Assembly (NCBI GenBank): GCA_951813515.1
Contig: OX638346.1
Span: 2,783,617-2,847,616, forward strand
Reading direction: 5' to 3'
DNA: 64,000 nucleotides
From: an uncultured Pseudomonadales bacterium
Lineage (GTDB): Bacteria > Pseudomonadota > Gammaproteobacteria > Pseudomonadales > Azotimanducaceae
Shown here: positions 28,413 to 38,006 of the stretch, piece after piece
Position numbering within the stretch: the stretch's first letter is position 1
Layout: each line of letters begins with the position of its first letter
Translations under genes and position numbers: made by a program
The notes under the pieces: generated by a model
Seen by the model: only the letters and a program-made list of their open reading frames with translations
Told to the model about the DNA's origin: nothing
The model's database searches: none

Positions 28413-28477
28413 CGCACGCGCGTCAGGGCCGGCAGCTACATTAGCTTCGAACAGCAGGCCGACAGGAGGCCCTCCGA

Positions 28478-29863
28478 TCAGCGCAGCCTGAACTGGGCGA
28501 CCCGCACCGGATCGCCGGAGATTCGGGCGAGCCGAGCGAACAGCGCTGTCGCCACGACAGCAAGCCCGACCACGAGCCCCCACCACATGCCGTGCACGCC
28601 GATTCCCGGTAGGCCCAGGAACCCGAAGCACAGGATCGCGCCCGCAGGCAGCCCGAACAGCCAATAGGCGACGAGCGCGATCAGCATCGGCGCGCGGGTG
28701 TCCTTGTAGCCGCGCAGGGTGCCCATCACGGTCGCCTGGGGGCCGTCGAAGACCTGGAACAGGGCGCCGAGCAGGAGCAGTGCCGCGGCGAGTTGAACGA
28801 CATCCGTTTCGTTCGTATACAGGCCCACAAGGTCGTACCGCCAGATCAGAAGCGCGACGGCGAGGCCGACGCCCCACACGACCGCCGCGGAGGTCGCTAC
28901 CCAGGCCGACCTGCTGGCGCCGGCCAGGTCGTTCGCACCGACGTTGAACCCGACCCGGATGGTCGCCGCCATGCCGAGCGCCAGCGGCACCATGAACGAG
29001 ACTCCCACGATGTTGAACGCGATCTGGTGCGCGGCCACGGTCTCGACCCCGAGTCGCCCGATCAGCAGCGTTGCCGCGGAAAAGAACGCAACCTCCACGA
29101 ACAGCGCCAGGCCGATCGGAACTCCGAGCCGCAGGAGACGTCCGATCGCCGCCGCTTCGGGCCGCGAGAACGCCGCGAAGACGCCCGATGCCCGCACCCG
29201 CGAGACCGACACGACGATGAGCATGACGATCAGCGAACACGCCATCACGATCGCCGTCGACCAGCCGCAGCCGACGCCGCCCATGGCGGGAATGCCCAGC
29301 GCCGGCTGGCCGTAAATGAAGAGCCAGTTGAGCGGCACCTTGATGGCCAGCATGGAGAGCCCGATGAACATCGCCGGCCGCGTCCAGGATATGCCTTCGC
29401 ACAGGCAGCGCAGGGCCACGTAGGCCAGCATCATCGGCAGGCCGAGGCTCGCGGCGCGCAGATAGCCAGCCGCCACCGGAATCGCGCGCTCGTCCACGCC
29501 GAGCAGGCGATACACGGGTTCGATGTTCTGCAGCAGCACGGCGATCAACGCGCCGCCGCACACCGCGATCCACAGCGCCTGGCGCACGACGGCGCCGGCG
29601 TCCGCGAGGCGTCCGGCGCCGTGCAGTTGCGAGACGGAGGGCGTCACGGCCATCACGATCCCGGACATCAGCAGCATCAGCGGCCAGTACAGGTTGCCGC
29701 CAAGGGCGATGCCGGCAAGGTCGGTCGCGCTTACCCGTCCCGCCATGATGGCGTCGGCCACGCCCATGCCCATCTGCGCGAGCTGCGTGATGATGATGGG
29801 CACGGCGAGCACGCCGAGCGAGCGGAATTCCGCCAGCACTGGCCAGCGAGTCATCGGATGCAT
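28478..29863 (-). CDS. MATE-family multidrug/Na+ (H+) antiporter
   Basis: Inner-membrane exporter with about 12 hydrophobic segments over 461 residues. Two internally similar MatE halves begin near FRSLGVLAVPIIITQLAQMG and EAAIGRLLRLGVPIGL. Family features include GMGVADAIMAGRVS and TLLIGRLGVETVAAHQIAFN. Substrates cannot be told from sequence. It interrupts the type II secretion locus in the opposite direction and is probably unrelated to it. Confidence 0.92.
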   Translation of the reverse strand: MHPMTRWPVLAEFRSLGVLAVPIIITQLAQMGMGVADAIMAGRVSATDLAGIALGGNLYWPLMLLMSGIVMAVTPSVSQLHGAGRLADAGAVVRQALWIAVCGGALIAVLLQNIEPVYRLLGVDERAIPVAAGYLRAASLGLPMMLAYVALRCLCEGISWTRPAMFIGLSMLAIKVPLNWLFIYGQPALGIPAMGGVGCGWSTAIVMACSLIVMLIVVSVSRVRASGVFAAFSRPEAAAIGRLLRLGVPIGLALFVEVAFFSAATLLIGRLGVETVAAHQIAFNIVGVSFMVPLALGMAATIRVGFNVGANDLAGASRSAWVATSAAVVWGVGLAVALLIWRYDLVGLYTNETDVVQLAAALLLLGALFQVFDGPQATVMGTLRGYKDTRAPMLIALVAYWLFGLPAGAILCFGFLGLPGIGVHGMWWGLVVGLAVVATALFARLARISGDPVRVAQFRLR

Positions 29864-30071
29864 CGGGTCTTGAGCGAGAGGCGGCGCATACTACAACCTC
29901 GGCGCGGACGGATGAAGGTGGGGATGAGCGCTCTCGCGAGGGATTTGGACCATGAAGGCGTCATTTGTAGAATCCTCGACATGCCGTCGAACAAGAACGC
30001 AGATCATGTGCGCGGGCAGTGGTGGGTGGGCGCGGTCATCCGCGTGCATTCGCTGATAAGCGCTACCCGCA

Positions 30072-32396
30072 GTGACTGAGTCGCAACCCGCCCCATCGCG
30101 TTGGACATCCATCCCTGGGTGGTCGCGCCATCCGGTCACAGCCGGGTTCGCCCTGTGCGCCATGGTCGCGGTCAGCTACTACCCGGCGCTCTTCGGCGGG
30201 TTTGTCATCGATGACCACCTCTTCGCCGAATCACCCGCGGTTCGCGCCTGGTCCGGCCTCTGGAACATCTGGTTCTCACCGGCCGACGTCGAGGGGGAAG
30301 GGCACTACTGGCCGATCCTCTACACGACGTTCTGGCTGGAGCACAAGATCTGGGGTCTCGATCCGTTCGGCTGTCACCTAGTGAATGTGCTGCTGTACAT
30401 GGTCAATGTCCTGTTGCTCTGGCGTCTCCTACGACTTCTCGCCATGCCGGGCGCGTGGGCCATTGCCGCGGTATTCGCGGTCCATCCAATGCATGTCGAT
30501 TCGGTGGCCTGGGTCATCGGACGCAAGGATCTGCTTTCCGCCCTTTTCTGTATGGCATCGGCGTTGTGCTGGATCCGTTCCATGGACAGCGTTGGCGATA
30601 GCCAGCCGGATTCCTGCAACGCCGTTTCGCGATCTCCCTGGTGGCGTTGGCTGCTTGACGCGCTCCGCGTGCTGCGCCCGGGCCTTTACATGGCCGCGTT
30701 GGGACTGTTCGCCGCCGCCATGCTGTCGAAGTCGGTGGCGGTCACCCTGCCGGTCGCTTTCGCGATCCTGATCTGGTGGAAACAGGGGCGAGTGACGTGG
30801 ACGGACGGGTGCAGATTGGTGCCTTTCTTCCTGCTCGCCTTGTGCATTGTCCTCGCGGACCTGCACTACTACACGTCCGGGCCGCGGGAACTCGACTTCG
30901 ACTACGGGTTTGCCGAGCGCTTGCTGATCGCCGCCCGAGCCCTTTGCTACTACGCCGGCACGCTGGCATGGCCTGCCGACCTGGCGCTCGTCGGGCCGTT
31001 GTGGGACATCAACACCGGGGATTTGCTCCCATGGGTATACCTGATCGCCGCCGTCGCAGTTGCGGCGCTGCTCTGGTTTGCCCGTCATCGGCTGGGGAGA
31101 GGGCCTCTCGCGGGTGCCGTGTTCTTCGTGGTGACACTGTCGCCCGTCCTGGGTTTCGTGGACTACGGCCACATGCAGACTTCTTTTACAGCCGACCGCT
31201 ACGCGTATTTCTCCGGCATCGGTGCCATCTCGGTCGTCGTCGGTGGCGCCGCCTACTGTCTGGGCAAGCTTTCGAGTGTTGTCAGGATCGGCGCGGCAGG
31301 TGTGCTCGTCGCCGTTCTCGCGGTCTTCGGAAGGCTGACGTGGGAACAAACGGGCATCTATCAAGACAACCTGTCGTTCTTCGGCCACATCAATTCTCTC
31401 AATCCGGAGGCACAATTCGCGCATTGGGGTCTGTTCGATGCCCTGATCGATGCGGGGCGTACAGCGGAGGCGCTTGCGGTTGGCCGCATTGCGACGGAAC
31501 GGTTTCCCGAGTCCGTTGTGGCCCATCACGTGCACGGCGTTGCGCTCATGGAGTTGAATCGCCTGGAAGAAGCCGCCGAGAGTTTCCGACGTGCTGTTGA
31601 ACTGGGCCCCGGCCACAAGAACTCCCGCCAGAACCTGGGCTCGGTACTGAGGCGACAGGGAAACTTCGCGGAGTCGATTGAGTGGTACCGTGCGGTGCTG
31701 GACATCGATCCGGATTTCACGCTGGCACATGTTGGAGTAGGGGCAGCGCTGTTCAGCCTGGGGCAGTACGAACAGGCAGAGGAGTCGCTGGCGCGAGCGG
31801 TTTCCCTGGGATCGAACGTGGTGCCGATCAGTGCAATTTCTCTACTCGGCGATTCGCTACGGAAACTAGACTGCTACGAGGAAGCCATCGATACGTATCG
31901 CGGCATCCTGGAGACCGATCCCGACTACGCCCCCGCCCATGCCGGGATCGGCTACGCGTTGCTTGGCCGGAAGAGATACGAAGAAGCGGTCGAATCGCTG
32001 GCGCGTGCCGTTTCGCTTCAGCCGGAGCCTGCCACAAACGCGGATCTTCATGTCGCGATGGGAGAGGCCTCCCGGGAACTGGGTCGAACGGAAACGGCCG
32101 CGGAACACTATGCGCGTGCGGTGGAGATCGACCCGGGGAATGCGAAAGCGCTCGACGCCCTTGCGTTGTTGCGATTCCGACAGCAGCGCTACGAGGAGGC
32201 GCTCCGCTTGTTTGAGGCCTTTATCGGTATCGACGAGGCCAACGCCCAGGCCCATGTCAACATGAGTGCGACGCTGTACTCCCTGGGCAGGCACGACGAG
32301 GCGCAAGAGAGCCTTGATCGCGCTTTCTCCCTGGACCCCACCCTCCGAACGCGCTTTGAAGCGATGCGCAATCCACAGGGTCAGGGACAACGATAG
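30072..32396 (+). CDS. TMTC-like multi-pass membrane protein with C-terminal TPRs
   Basis: 774 residues. The N-terminal half has about 9-10 hydrophobic segments and the motif HPMHVDSVAWVIGRKDLLS, which resembles the conserved HP-H-E-VA-GR-LLS motif of TMTC-type O-mannosyltransferases. FDYGFAERLL and FTADRYAYF also fit. The C-terminal half (about 430-770) has roughly nine TPR units such as YEEAIDTYRGILETDPDYAP and YEEAVESLARAVSLQPEP. This suggests a lipid-linked-sugar-dependent glycosyltransferase acting in the periplasm. The GTG start fits the spacing. It lies upstream of the gspC-like gene on the same strand. Confidence 0.7.
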   Translation: MTESQPAPSRWTSIPGWSRHPVTAGFALCAMVAVSYYPALFGGFVIDDHLFAESPAVRAWSGLWNIWFSPADVEGEGHYWPILYTTFWLEHKIWGLDPFGCHLVNVLLYMVNVLLLWRLLRLLAMPGAWAIAAVFAVHPMHVDSVAWVIGRKDLLSALFCMASALCWIRSMDSVGDSQPDSCNAVSRSPWWRWLLDALRVLRPGLYMAALGLFAAAMLSKSVAVTLPVAFAILIWWKQGRVTWTDGCRLVPFFLLALCIVLADLHYYTSGPRELDFDYGFAERLLIAARALCYYAGTLAWPADLALVGPLWDINTGDLLPWVYLIAAVAVAALLWFARHRLGRGPLAGAVFFVVTLSPVLGFVDYGHMQTSFTADRYAYFSGIGAISVVVGGAAYCLGKLSSVVRIGAAGVLVAVLAVFGRLTWEQTGIYQDNLSFFGHINSLNPEAQFAHWGLFDALIDAGRTAEALAVGRIATERFPESVVAHHVHGVALMELNRLEEAAESFRRAVELGPGHKNSRQNLGSVLRRQGNFAESIEWYRAVLDIDPDFTLAHVGVGAALFSLGQYEQAEESLARAVSLGSNVVPISAISLLGDSLRKLDCYEEAIDTYRGILETDPDYAPAHAGIGYALLGRKRYEEAVESLARAVSLQPEPATNADLHVAMGEASRELGRTETAAEHYARAVEIDPGNAKALDALALLRFRQQRYEEALRLFEAFIGIDEANAQAHVNMSATLYSLGRHDEAQESLDRAFSLDPTLRTRFEAMRNPQGQGQR

Positions 32397-32580
32397 GCGC
32401 GTACCGACAGCCTAAGAACGACACCAAACCCCTTTTCGCGAGCGATAACTTTCTGCTGCTTGACACCTCGCGGATGGCGGCGGACGATTCGCCGATGGAC
32501 AACGCCGCGCACTCGCACCATGGCATGACGCCCACGACATCGACGCATCGCATGATGCCCGGCAGGATTCCGACCACCTG

Positions 32581-33165
32581 ATGAACATCCCCGACCTCCG
32601 CACCCCCAGGGGCACGGCCATCGCGGTCTCGGCGGCCATCCTCGCGACGGTGCTGGCCGCCTTCTCCATTCCCCCCGGCGTTTCGGGCGGCGATGCGACA
32701 ACGGACGGTCCCGGCGGTCTCGCGGATAGTCTTCCCGCCGCGTTGCCGGAAGATCTCGCCGGTTTCATTGCCAGCGATCGCTGGGGCATCTCCCTGGAGG
32801 ACGTGATGGACGAGATCGCGGGGGAAAACCTTGCGCGGCGCGGACTGAACCCCGTCCTCAGGCGGATGGGTTTCCTGGGGCTCATCGAAGCCGGAGACGC
32901 CATCGCCGTGCTTCTCGCCGACCCTGAACTCGACGGCGGCGGGATCATCCAGTTGGCGCCGGGCGATACCCTGCCGGACGGACGCGTCCTGGCGGCGGTG
33001 ACCGACAACAGCATCACCCTGGCGAGCCTTCCCGAAGGCGATCCCGGTTCTGCCGACCCGGCCGGTAGCGGCGGCACGGTCACCGGTACCGAAGGCATGC
33101 ACCAGGAAGTGCTGCTACTCTTTCCACGCGGCGCGCCGGACCCGGCAACCGGGCCGGGCAGGTAG
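32581..33165 (+). CDS. Putative GspC-like inner-membrane protein
   Basis: 194 residues: transmembrane helix at about 13-30, an Asp/Gly-rich linker, and a C-terminal segment GIIQLAPGDTLPDGRVLAAV that resembles the HR domain of GspC, which touches the N0 domain of the secretin. It lies 143 bases before gspD, where gspC usually sits. No PDZ domain is present, as in short GspC proteins. The helix before the HR-like part is unusually Leu/Asp-rich. A moderately supported, context-based call. Confidence 0.5.
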   Translation: MNIPDLRTPRGTAIAVSAAILATVLAAFSIPPGVSGGDATTDGPGGLADSLPAALPEDLAGFIASDRWGISLEDVMDEIAGENLARRGLNPVLRRMGFLGLIEAGDAIAVLLADPELDGGGIIQLAPGDTLPDGRVLAAVTDNSITLASLPEGDPGSADPAGSGGTVTGTEGMHQEVLLLFPRGAPDPATGPGR

Positions 33166-33308
33166 GCTACCTCGGGATTCGGGAGCGAGTGCGTCGTAGA
33201 AACATCGCGCGTCCGCACGGCCCAAAACGCCAAATACGGGTCGAAAAGCGCTTACGATATGCATACATTGGGGTTTGAACAGCACTTGAAGCAACAAGGG
33301 CAACCAGA

Positions 33309-35462
33309 TTGACCACTCGATGGATCTCATTAAGACGCGCCGCTGAGCGATCACGGCGGCAGGGCGGTTACGTCGCTGCCGGGAAGGAACATCCCCGGAC
33401 AGCGACCGCCTTCGGCTTGGTCCTGGCGGCGGCAGCCCTCGCCACCGCCTGTAGCACCCTCACCGTCGATCCCTTCCCCGAACCCATACGCCCGCCCAAG
33501 GACGACCCCGAAACCTCGGCAGCGACCGATGACGCGACAACAGGGGAGGAGGAACCAGAGCGCGGCCTGACGATTTCGAAGATCCCCGGCGTCGTCATCC
33601 AGCGCACCGTCGCCGAGGGCATCGTCGAACAGTTCGGCCAGGACCTCACCGGCGACGCCGTCAAGGTGAGCTTTCACGAGATGCCCCTGGTGGCCTTCAT
33701 CGACGCCGTCTTCGGCGAACAACTCAACATGTCCTTCGTCGTCTCCCCCGGTCTGCAGGACAAGAGTGACCTCGTCACGCTTCGCCTGACCGAACCGCTC
33801 CCGCCCGCCGAACTCTTCCTCTGGGCGCGCCGCGCCCTGAGCACCTACGGCGTCGACACGCGCGAGGAGAGCGGCGTCCTCACCTTCTTCGAGAGCGACG
33901 AGGTGGCGTCCCCGGACATTCCCCTGTTCGTGACCGGCCGGGCATTGCCGGAAGTGCCGGACACGCACCGCGTGATCTTCCAGTTGGTGCCCCTGCACAT
34001 CGCCGGTCCCGATTTTGTGGTGGCCTGGCTCGAGCAGGCGTTCAAGGGCCAGGACCTCAATATCATCGAGGAACCCGATCGCAACAGCCTTCTGCTGCAG
34101 GGGCGCGCCGACGTTCTCGTCCGCGCCATCGACATGCTGGAAGTCCTGGACCAGCCGATGCTCCACGGTCAGCACGGCTACATCATCGAGCCGGACTTCC
34201 TCCCCGCGCGCGCGTTGGTGGACGAGTTGACCACGGTGCTCATCGCCGAGGGATACATGATTACCGTCGGCCGCGCGGGCGGCGCCGTGTCGATGCTGCC
34301 CCTCGAAGCCTCCAACAAGATCGTCGTCTTCGCCAACGACCCGGCCGTGTTGGACCATGTCGAGGTGTGGGCCAGGATCCTCGACGCCGAGCACCGCGAC
34401 ACGGTCGAAGAAGCCCTCTTCACCTACGAGGTGAAGAACACCCAGGCCGAGGAAATGACCACGACCCTGAACGCCATGCTCGGCGGCATCGGAGCGACAC
34501 CGCCCTCGGCGTTTCAGCAGACGCAACCCGGCGGCGCGGCGCCAGGTCAGCAGTTCACCCAAAGCGCAGCGGCCGCCGGCAGGATCGTCGTAGACAAGAA
34601 CCGCAACATGATCCTGTTCCGCGGCTCCGGCAAGGAGTGGGCCGACATCCTCGAAGTGATAGAAAAGCTCGACAAACCGGTGCCCTCCGTGCTGATCGAG
34701 GTGCTGATCGCCGAGATCACCCTCACCGACATGGAGAAGTCGGGCATCGAGTTCCTGTTCAGGAGCGGCATCGATGGCTACGGTGTGCAGGGCGGCACGC
34801 TCAAGGCGCTGGGCGTCGGCGCCGGCGCCCTGTCCATGGCCCTCGACAGTTCCGGCCAGACCCGCGCGGTCCTGAACCTCTTCTACCAGGACGACCGCGT
34901 GGCGATCCGCTCGAGCCCCAAGCTCTTCGTCAAGAGCGGCGGCACCGCGACGCTGGAGGTGGGCAACGAGATCCCCGTCATCACGCAGATTTCGGACGAG
35001 GCGCGCCAGGTGGCTGGCTCCACCAACATCCTGCAGGACGTCTCCTACCGCAAGACCGGCGTCTCTCTCGAGATCAGCCCTATAGTGCAGGCCAACGGCC
35101 TCGTGGACCTCGAGATCTCCCAGGAACTCTCCGAGGCGCAGCCCGCTGCCAACACCAGCATCGCAGGGTCCCCGACGATACTCAGCCGCCAGATCAGCAC
35201 CAGCCTGACGCTGAAGGACGGCGGCTCCCTCGTCATGGGCGGTTTGATCGCAAATAATCGCAGCGCGGGGCAGACCGGCGTGCCCGTTTTAGGACAGATT
35301 CCGGGCCTCGGCAGGCTGTTTCGCAGCGACTCCCTGCAGGAGGATCGCACCGAGCTTCTGATCATGGTTATCCCCTATGTGGTGGCCAGCCACGAGGAGG
35401 GTTCGGCCCTGACCGAGGAACTCAAACAACAGCTTGACTTGCACGGCGAATTTCTGCGTTAA
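33309..35462 (+). CDS. gspD: Type II secretion secretin GspD
   Basis: Outer-membrane multimeric channel of the type II system. 717 residues. A signal segment ends LATACS (Cys48), a possible though imperfect lipobox. N0 (about 90-170) and the N1-N3 ring domains follow to about 430, then the secretin core with SVLIEVLIAEITL, the gate-region motif VGNEIPVITQ and VPVLGQIPGLGRLF. The start is TTG at 33309, with no better in-frame choice, so the n-region is long. Separated from gspE-M by about 4.9 kb. Confidence 0.93.
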   Translation: MTTRWISLRRAAERSRRQGGYVAAGKEHPRTATAFGLVLAAAALATACSTLTVDPFPEPIRPPKDDPETSAATDDATTGEEEPERGLTISKIPGVVIQRTVAEGIVEQFGQDLTGDAVKVSFHEMPLVAFIDAVFGEQLNMSFVVSPGLQDKSDLVTLRLTEPLPPAELFLWARRALSTYGVDTREESGVLTFFESDEVASPDIPLFVTGRALPEVPDTHRVIFQLVPLHIAGPDFVVAWLEQAFKGQDLNIIEEPDRNSLLLQGRADVLVRAIDMLEVLDQPMLHGQHGYIIEPDFLPARALVDELTTVLIAEGYMITVGRAGGAVSMLPLEASNKIVVFANDPAVLDHVEVWARILDAEHRDTVEEALFTYEVKNTQAEEMTTTLNAMLGGIGATPPSAFQQTQPGGAAPGQQFTQSAAAAGRIVVDKNRNMILFRGSGKEWADILEVIEKLDKPVPSVLIEVLIAEITLTDMEKSGIEFLFRSGIDGYGVQGGTLKALGVGAGALSMALDSSGQTRAVLNLFYQDDRVAIRSSPKLFVKSGGTATLEVGNEIPVITQISDEARQVAGSTNILQDVSYRKTGVSLEISPIVQANGLVDLEISQELSEAQPAANTSIAGSPTILSRQISTSLTLKDGGSLVMGGLIANNRSAGQTGVPVLGQIPGLGRLFRSDSLQEDRTELLIMVIPYVVASHEEGSALTEELKQQLDLHGEFLR

Positions 35463-35593
35463 TTCCCCTTGGGCGCCGATCCGGGCGTGGCGCAAATCAT
35501 CGAGGTCCGAAAGCAATACCAACCGACGCGGAAAATCCACGCAAAACGGGGGGATGTTCTCCGCCGTGGGCTCAAAAAATCCGCAGAAAAGGC

Positions 35594-35621
35594 TTGCGAT
35601 GCTGGATGAAAACGCTATGAT
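35594..35621 (+). promoter_or_regulatory. Sigma-70-like promoter for the exported protein gene
   Basis: TTGCGA (35594-35599), 16-base spacer, TATGAT (35616-35621). The predicted start near 35628 gives a leader of about 60 bases. The surrounding 35463-35689 region is visibly more AT-rich than the flanking genes. Confidence 0.5.
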
Positions 35622-35689
35622 TTCCCACGCCTTCATAGGCAGCCTTCGTCGATTGAGACGGGAACGAAATGACTAATTGGAGAATTTCA

Positions 35690-37414
35690 ATGGCTAAAAA
35701 TACCAACAGAGTGGCGAGCGCAATTGCCTATGTAGCTGCTCTCGGGTTGGCATTCGGGGCTTCCGCAGCCCATTGGGAGTTGAGCACTGACAACGACCCG
35801 ACTTTCGCCTCAGAAGCCCTGGGCGACGGCAGCGCGGAGCTCGATCTGATCGCTGATGACGCCACGACTGCGGACATGAACGAGGGGACGCATGTCAGTC
35901 TCGCGCTCGTGGCACCGGACGGCGTGGGCGCGAACTCGGAGGTCACTATTACCTTTACGCTGAATGGTGCCGTCTTCGGCAACACGGTGCAGATTAGCGA
36001 CTTCAAGTCCAATGACGACGACCTCGATGTTGTCAACGGCACAAAGGAGGGCGGACGTTCTGGTGAGGACAATACGGTGTCCGTTCGATTCAAGGCGGGT
36101 GCCGATATTACTGGGGCCAAAGTCGGTGTTAATCCGATTGCAGCTGGCTCGGACCCCCGACCCGCAATCACACTGAACATACCGGCCATCGAAGAAGCTA
36201 CCGGACTGACCGTGCCGAAGTCGTCGGTGACGGTATCGGCAGAAGTGGAACTTCACGGGACTACCGACTCGACAGCCACTGCTGGCGATTTCCCGATAGG
36301 AAACGCCACGCCTCCTGGAGAGAGAGACGACCCCAACACAGCCACCGTCATGGAGCACTTGGACGACGACGGAGACTTCAAGTTCAAGGCCGCTGACAAC
36401 AAGATCGCCTCCTCGGTGTTGGGTGTGGAATACTCTGCGTCCAACGGTGACGAAGGCCAGATCATGATCGATGATCGCACGAAGCTGGTCGGTGGCAGCA
36501 TTGCCTTGGGATCCTTCGATTCCACGCCGAACATGATGGCGCTTGACGCTGACAGCGAGTCCTTTGTGTCGGGTTCGGGATCCGAAGCCAACATCAACAT
36601 CACCGTAGAGGGCGGCAATATCGGTTCAGGCGATACCATTCACTTCGAAACGGACGGTGAGGAAGGTGTCGGCGAAAAAGAAAAGCTCAGCATTAATGGC
36701 AGTGTGGCCACGGGAAGCTTCAGGCTGAACCATGGCTCGTTGCCGAGCATGGTCCATTACGCGCCAGCTGAAGACAACGAGTTGGGACGTGGCACCTTCA
36801 CCACGACTTTCCGGGTCGTCTATGACTCCGCCGGCACCAAGGATCCTGGCGAAGAAATGGCCATGGCATCGCTTGAGTATTCCGGCGTGGATATGAAGGC
36901 GCGTGCATACGCCATTCCCAATATGGACAACATGGATACGGGCAACGTCCGCATCAAGTGCGAAGAAGGTGGCATGTTGACATGCACGACCTTCCTTGAG
37001 TGTGACACGCAGGCAGGCGGGGATCCCCTCTTCGGTGAGGTGGGCGAAATCGATGCCGGTGCCACCATGCATCTGCAGGCCGACGACATCATGGACCTCC
37101 TTGGCGAAGATTGGACGGGGCGTCTCTCCTGCGACGTGCTGGCTGACCGTAACGTCTCGGTCCAGGTGCTTGTACGATCCGACAATTCTCTGATCAACAA
37201 CACCTATATTGACGACATGAGTTCGATGAATGATCTCGCTGACGCGGTCAGCGGCGTCATGTCGGCAGTCACCGGTGTCGAAGGTGATGTTGACACAGTC
37301 GGCGGCAAGGTTGACTCGGCCATCATGGCAGCGTGCGCGGGTACAGGTAATACTCCTGTTGATCGGACCGGCCTTGACACAGACCATCCGTGCTACGTAG
37401 CGCCAGCTAATTAG
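35690..37414 (+). CDS. Large acidic exported protein of unknown function beside the secretin
   Basis: 574 residues. A clear Sec signal peptide, MAKNTNRVASAIAYVAALGL and on to GASA, is cleaved before AHWELSTDN. The mature protein is acidic, Ser/Thr/Asp/Gly-rich and predicted all-beta, with several cysteines clustered at the C-terminus (CEEGGMLTC, ECDTQ, LSCDV, MAACAG, HPCYV) that could form disulfides. I recognise no domain. The ATG at 35690 is preferred over 35669 because GGAG at 35679 precedes it and it gives the better signal peptide. GC content is clearly lower than in neighbours. It has its own promoter and terminator. A surface or type II-secreted protein is my inference from location. 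Confidence 0.85.
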   Translation: MAKNTNRVASAIAYVAALGLAFGASAAHWELSTDNDPTFASEALGDGSAELDLIADDATTADMNEGTHVSLALVAPDGVGANSEVTITFTLNGAVFGNTVQISDFKSNDDDLDVVNGTKEGGRSGEDNTVSVRFKAGADITGAKVGVNPIAAGSDPRPAITLNIPAIEEATGLTVPKSSVTVSAEVELHGTTDSTATAGDFPIGNATPPGERDDPNTATVMEHLDDDGDFKFKAADNKIASSVLGVEYSASNGDEGQIMIDDRTKLVGGSIALGSFDSTPNMMALDADSESFVSGSGSEANINITVEGGNIGSGDTIHFETDGEEGVGEKEKLSINGSVATGSFRLNHGSLPSMVHYAPAEDNELGRGTFTTTFRVVYDSAGTKDPGEEMAMASLEYSGVDMKARAYAIPNMDNMDTGNVRIKCEEGGMLTCTTFLECDTQAGGDPLFGEVGEIDAGATMHLQADDIMDLLGEDWTGRLSCDVLADRNVSVQVLVRSDNSLINNTYIDDMSSMNDLADAVSGVMSAVTGVEGDVDTVGGKVDSAIMAACAGTGNTPVDRTGLDTDHPCYVAPAN

Positions 37415-37466
37415 GAAAGGGTAGTCATCGCCTGAAGAAGGCGGCCTTTTCCCGGCTCAATACTTC

Positions 37467-37505
37467 CCCCTTCCCTTCGGTTTCGAAGGGAAGGGGTTTT
37501 CTTTT
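37467..37505 (+). terminator. Strong rho-independent terminator
   Basis: A perfect 13-base-pair stem (CCCCTTCCCTTCG with CGAAGGGAAGGGG), 4-base loop GTTT, followed by TTTTCTTTT. It lies 53 bases after the exported protein gene and is the clearest intrinsic terminator in the window. Confidence 0.93.
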
Positions 37506-37892
37506 GTCTGCGTTTCGCGCCGGATAGCACTTTCTCAACCCCCGCGCGCGCCCCTTCACTCGCTCGCTGTGAGCACGTCTTTGTTGGACAACCAGCGCTT
37601 TCATCGCCCATCGTTGTCCGACTTGGTCTCGTCCCACGCCTGTAGTCCTGTGCGACGGTTTGCCTGGATTCGCTGAATCGTCTTGTTGATCCGCGAAAGG
37701 TCGCGCTAGGTACGTTGTAAGACGTGTGACTGCCCGAAGACTCCGCTGTTTGACGGGTATCTGTCGCGGGGCATAATCCCGTGATGAATGAGGGCGGAGT
37801 CGCCCGATAGCAAAACCGGTGATGTTCCAGCCAGCCACATGGCTAGAGCCTCGCCGAAACGTTCCGATGTTCGCCACCTGAACAGGACCTGA
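37506..37892. other. Gene-poor stretch before the PPTase
   Basis: No convincing gene, RNA or repeat is seen. A 64-codon frame on the minus strand (37706-37900, with GDSALIHHGIMPRDRYPSNS) looks protein-like but has no start signal or family I can name; it may be a gene fragment. Confidence 0.4.
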
Positions 37893-38006
37893 CCAGCCAT
37901 AGCCGTCTTCGACGCGGATCTCGCAACGGATATTCTGTCGGACTCCCGTCTTGCGGCGCTCCCCGCCGAGATCGGTGTTGCCCAGGTAGGGGACTACCGC
38001 CGTGAC

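Noticed and set aside
28793-30079. 428-codon plus-strand frame opposite the MATE gene
   Set aside because: His/Arg-rich antisense shadow; the minus strand has the hydrophobic pattern of a real transporter.
37706-37900. 64-codon minus-strand frame before the PPTase
   Set aside because: Protein-like phrase but no start signal, no family and overlap with the upstream end of the PPTase frame; mentioned only as a possible fragment.
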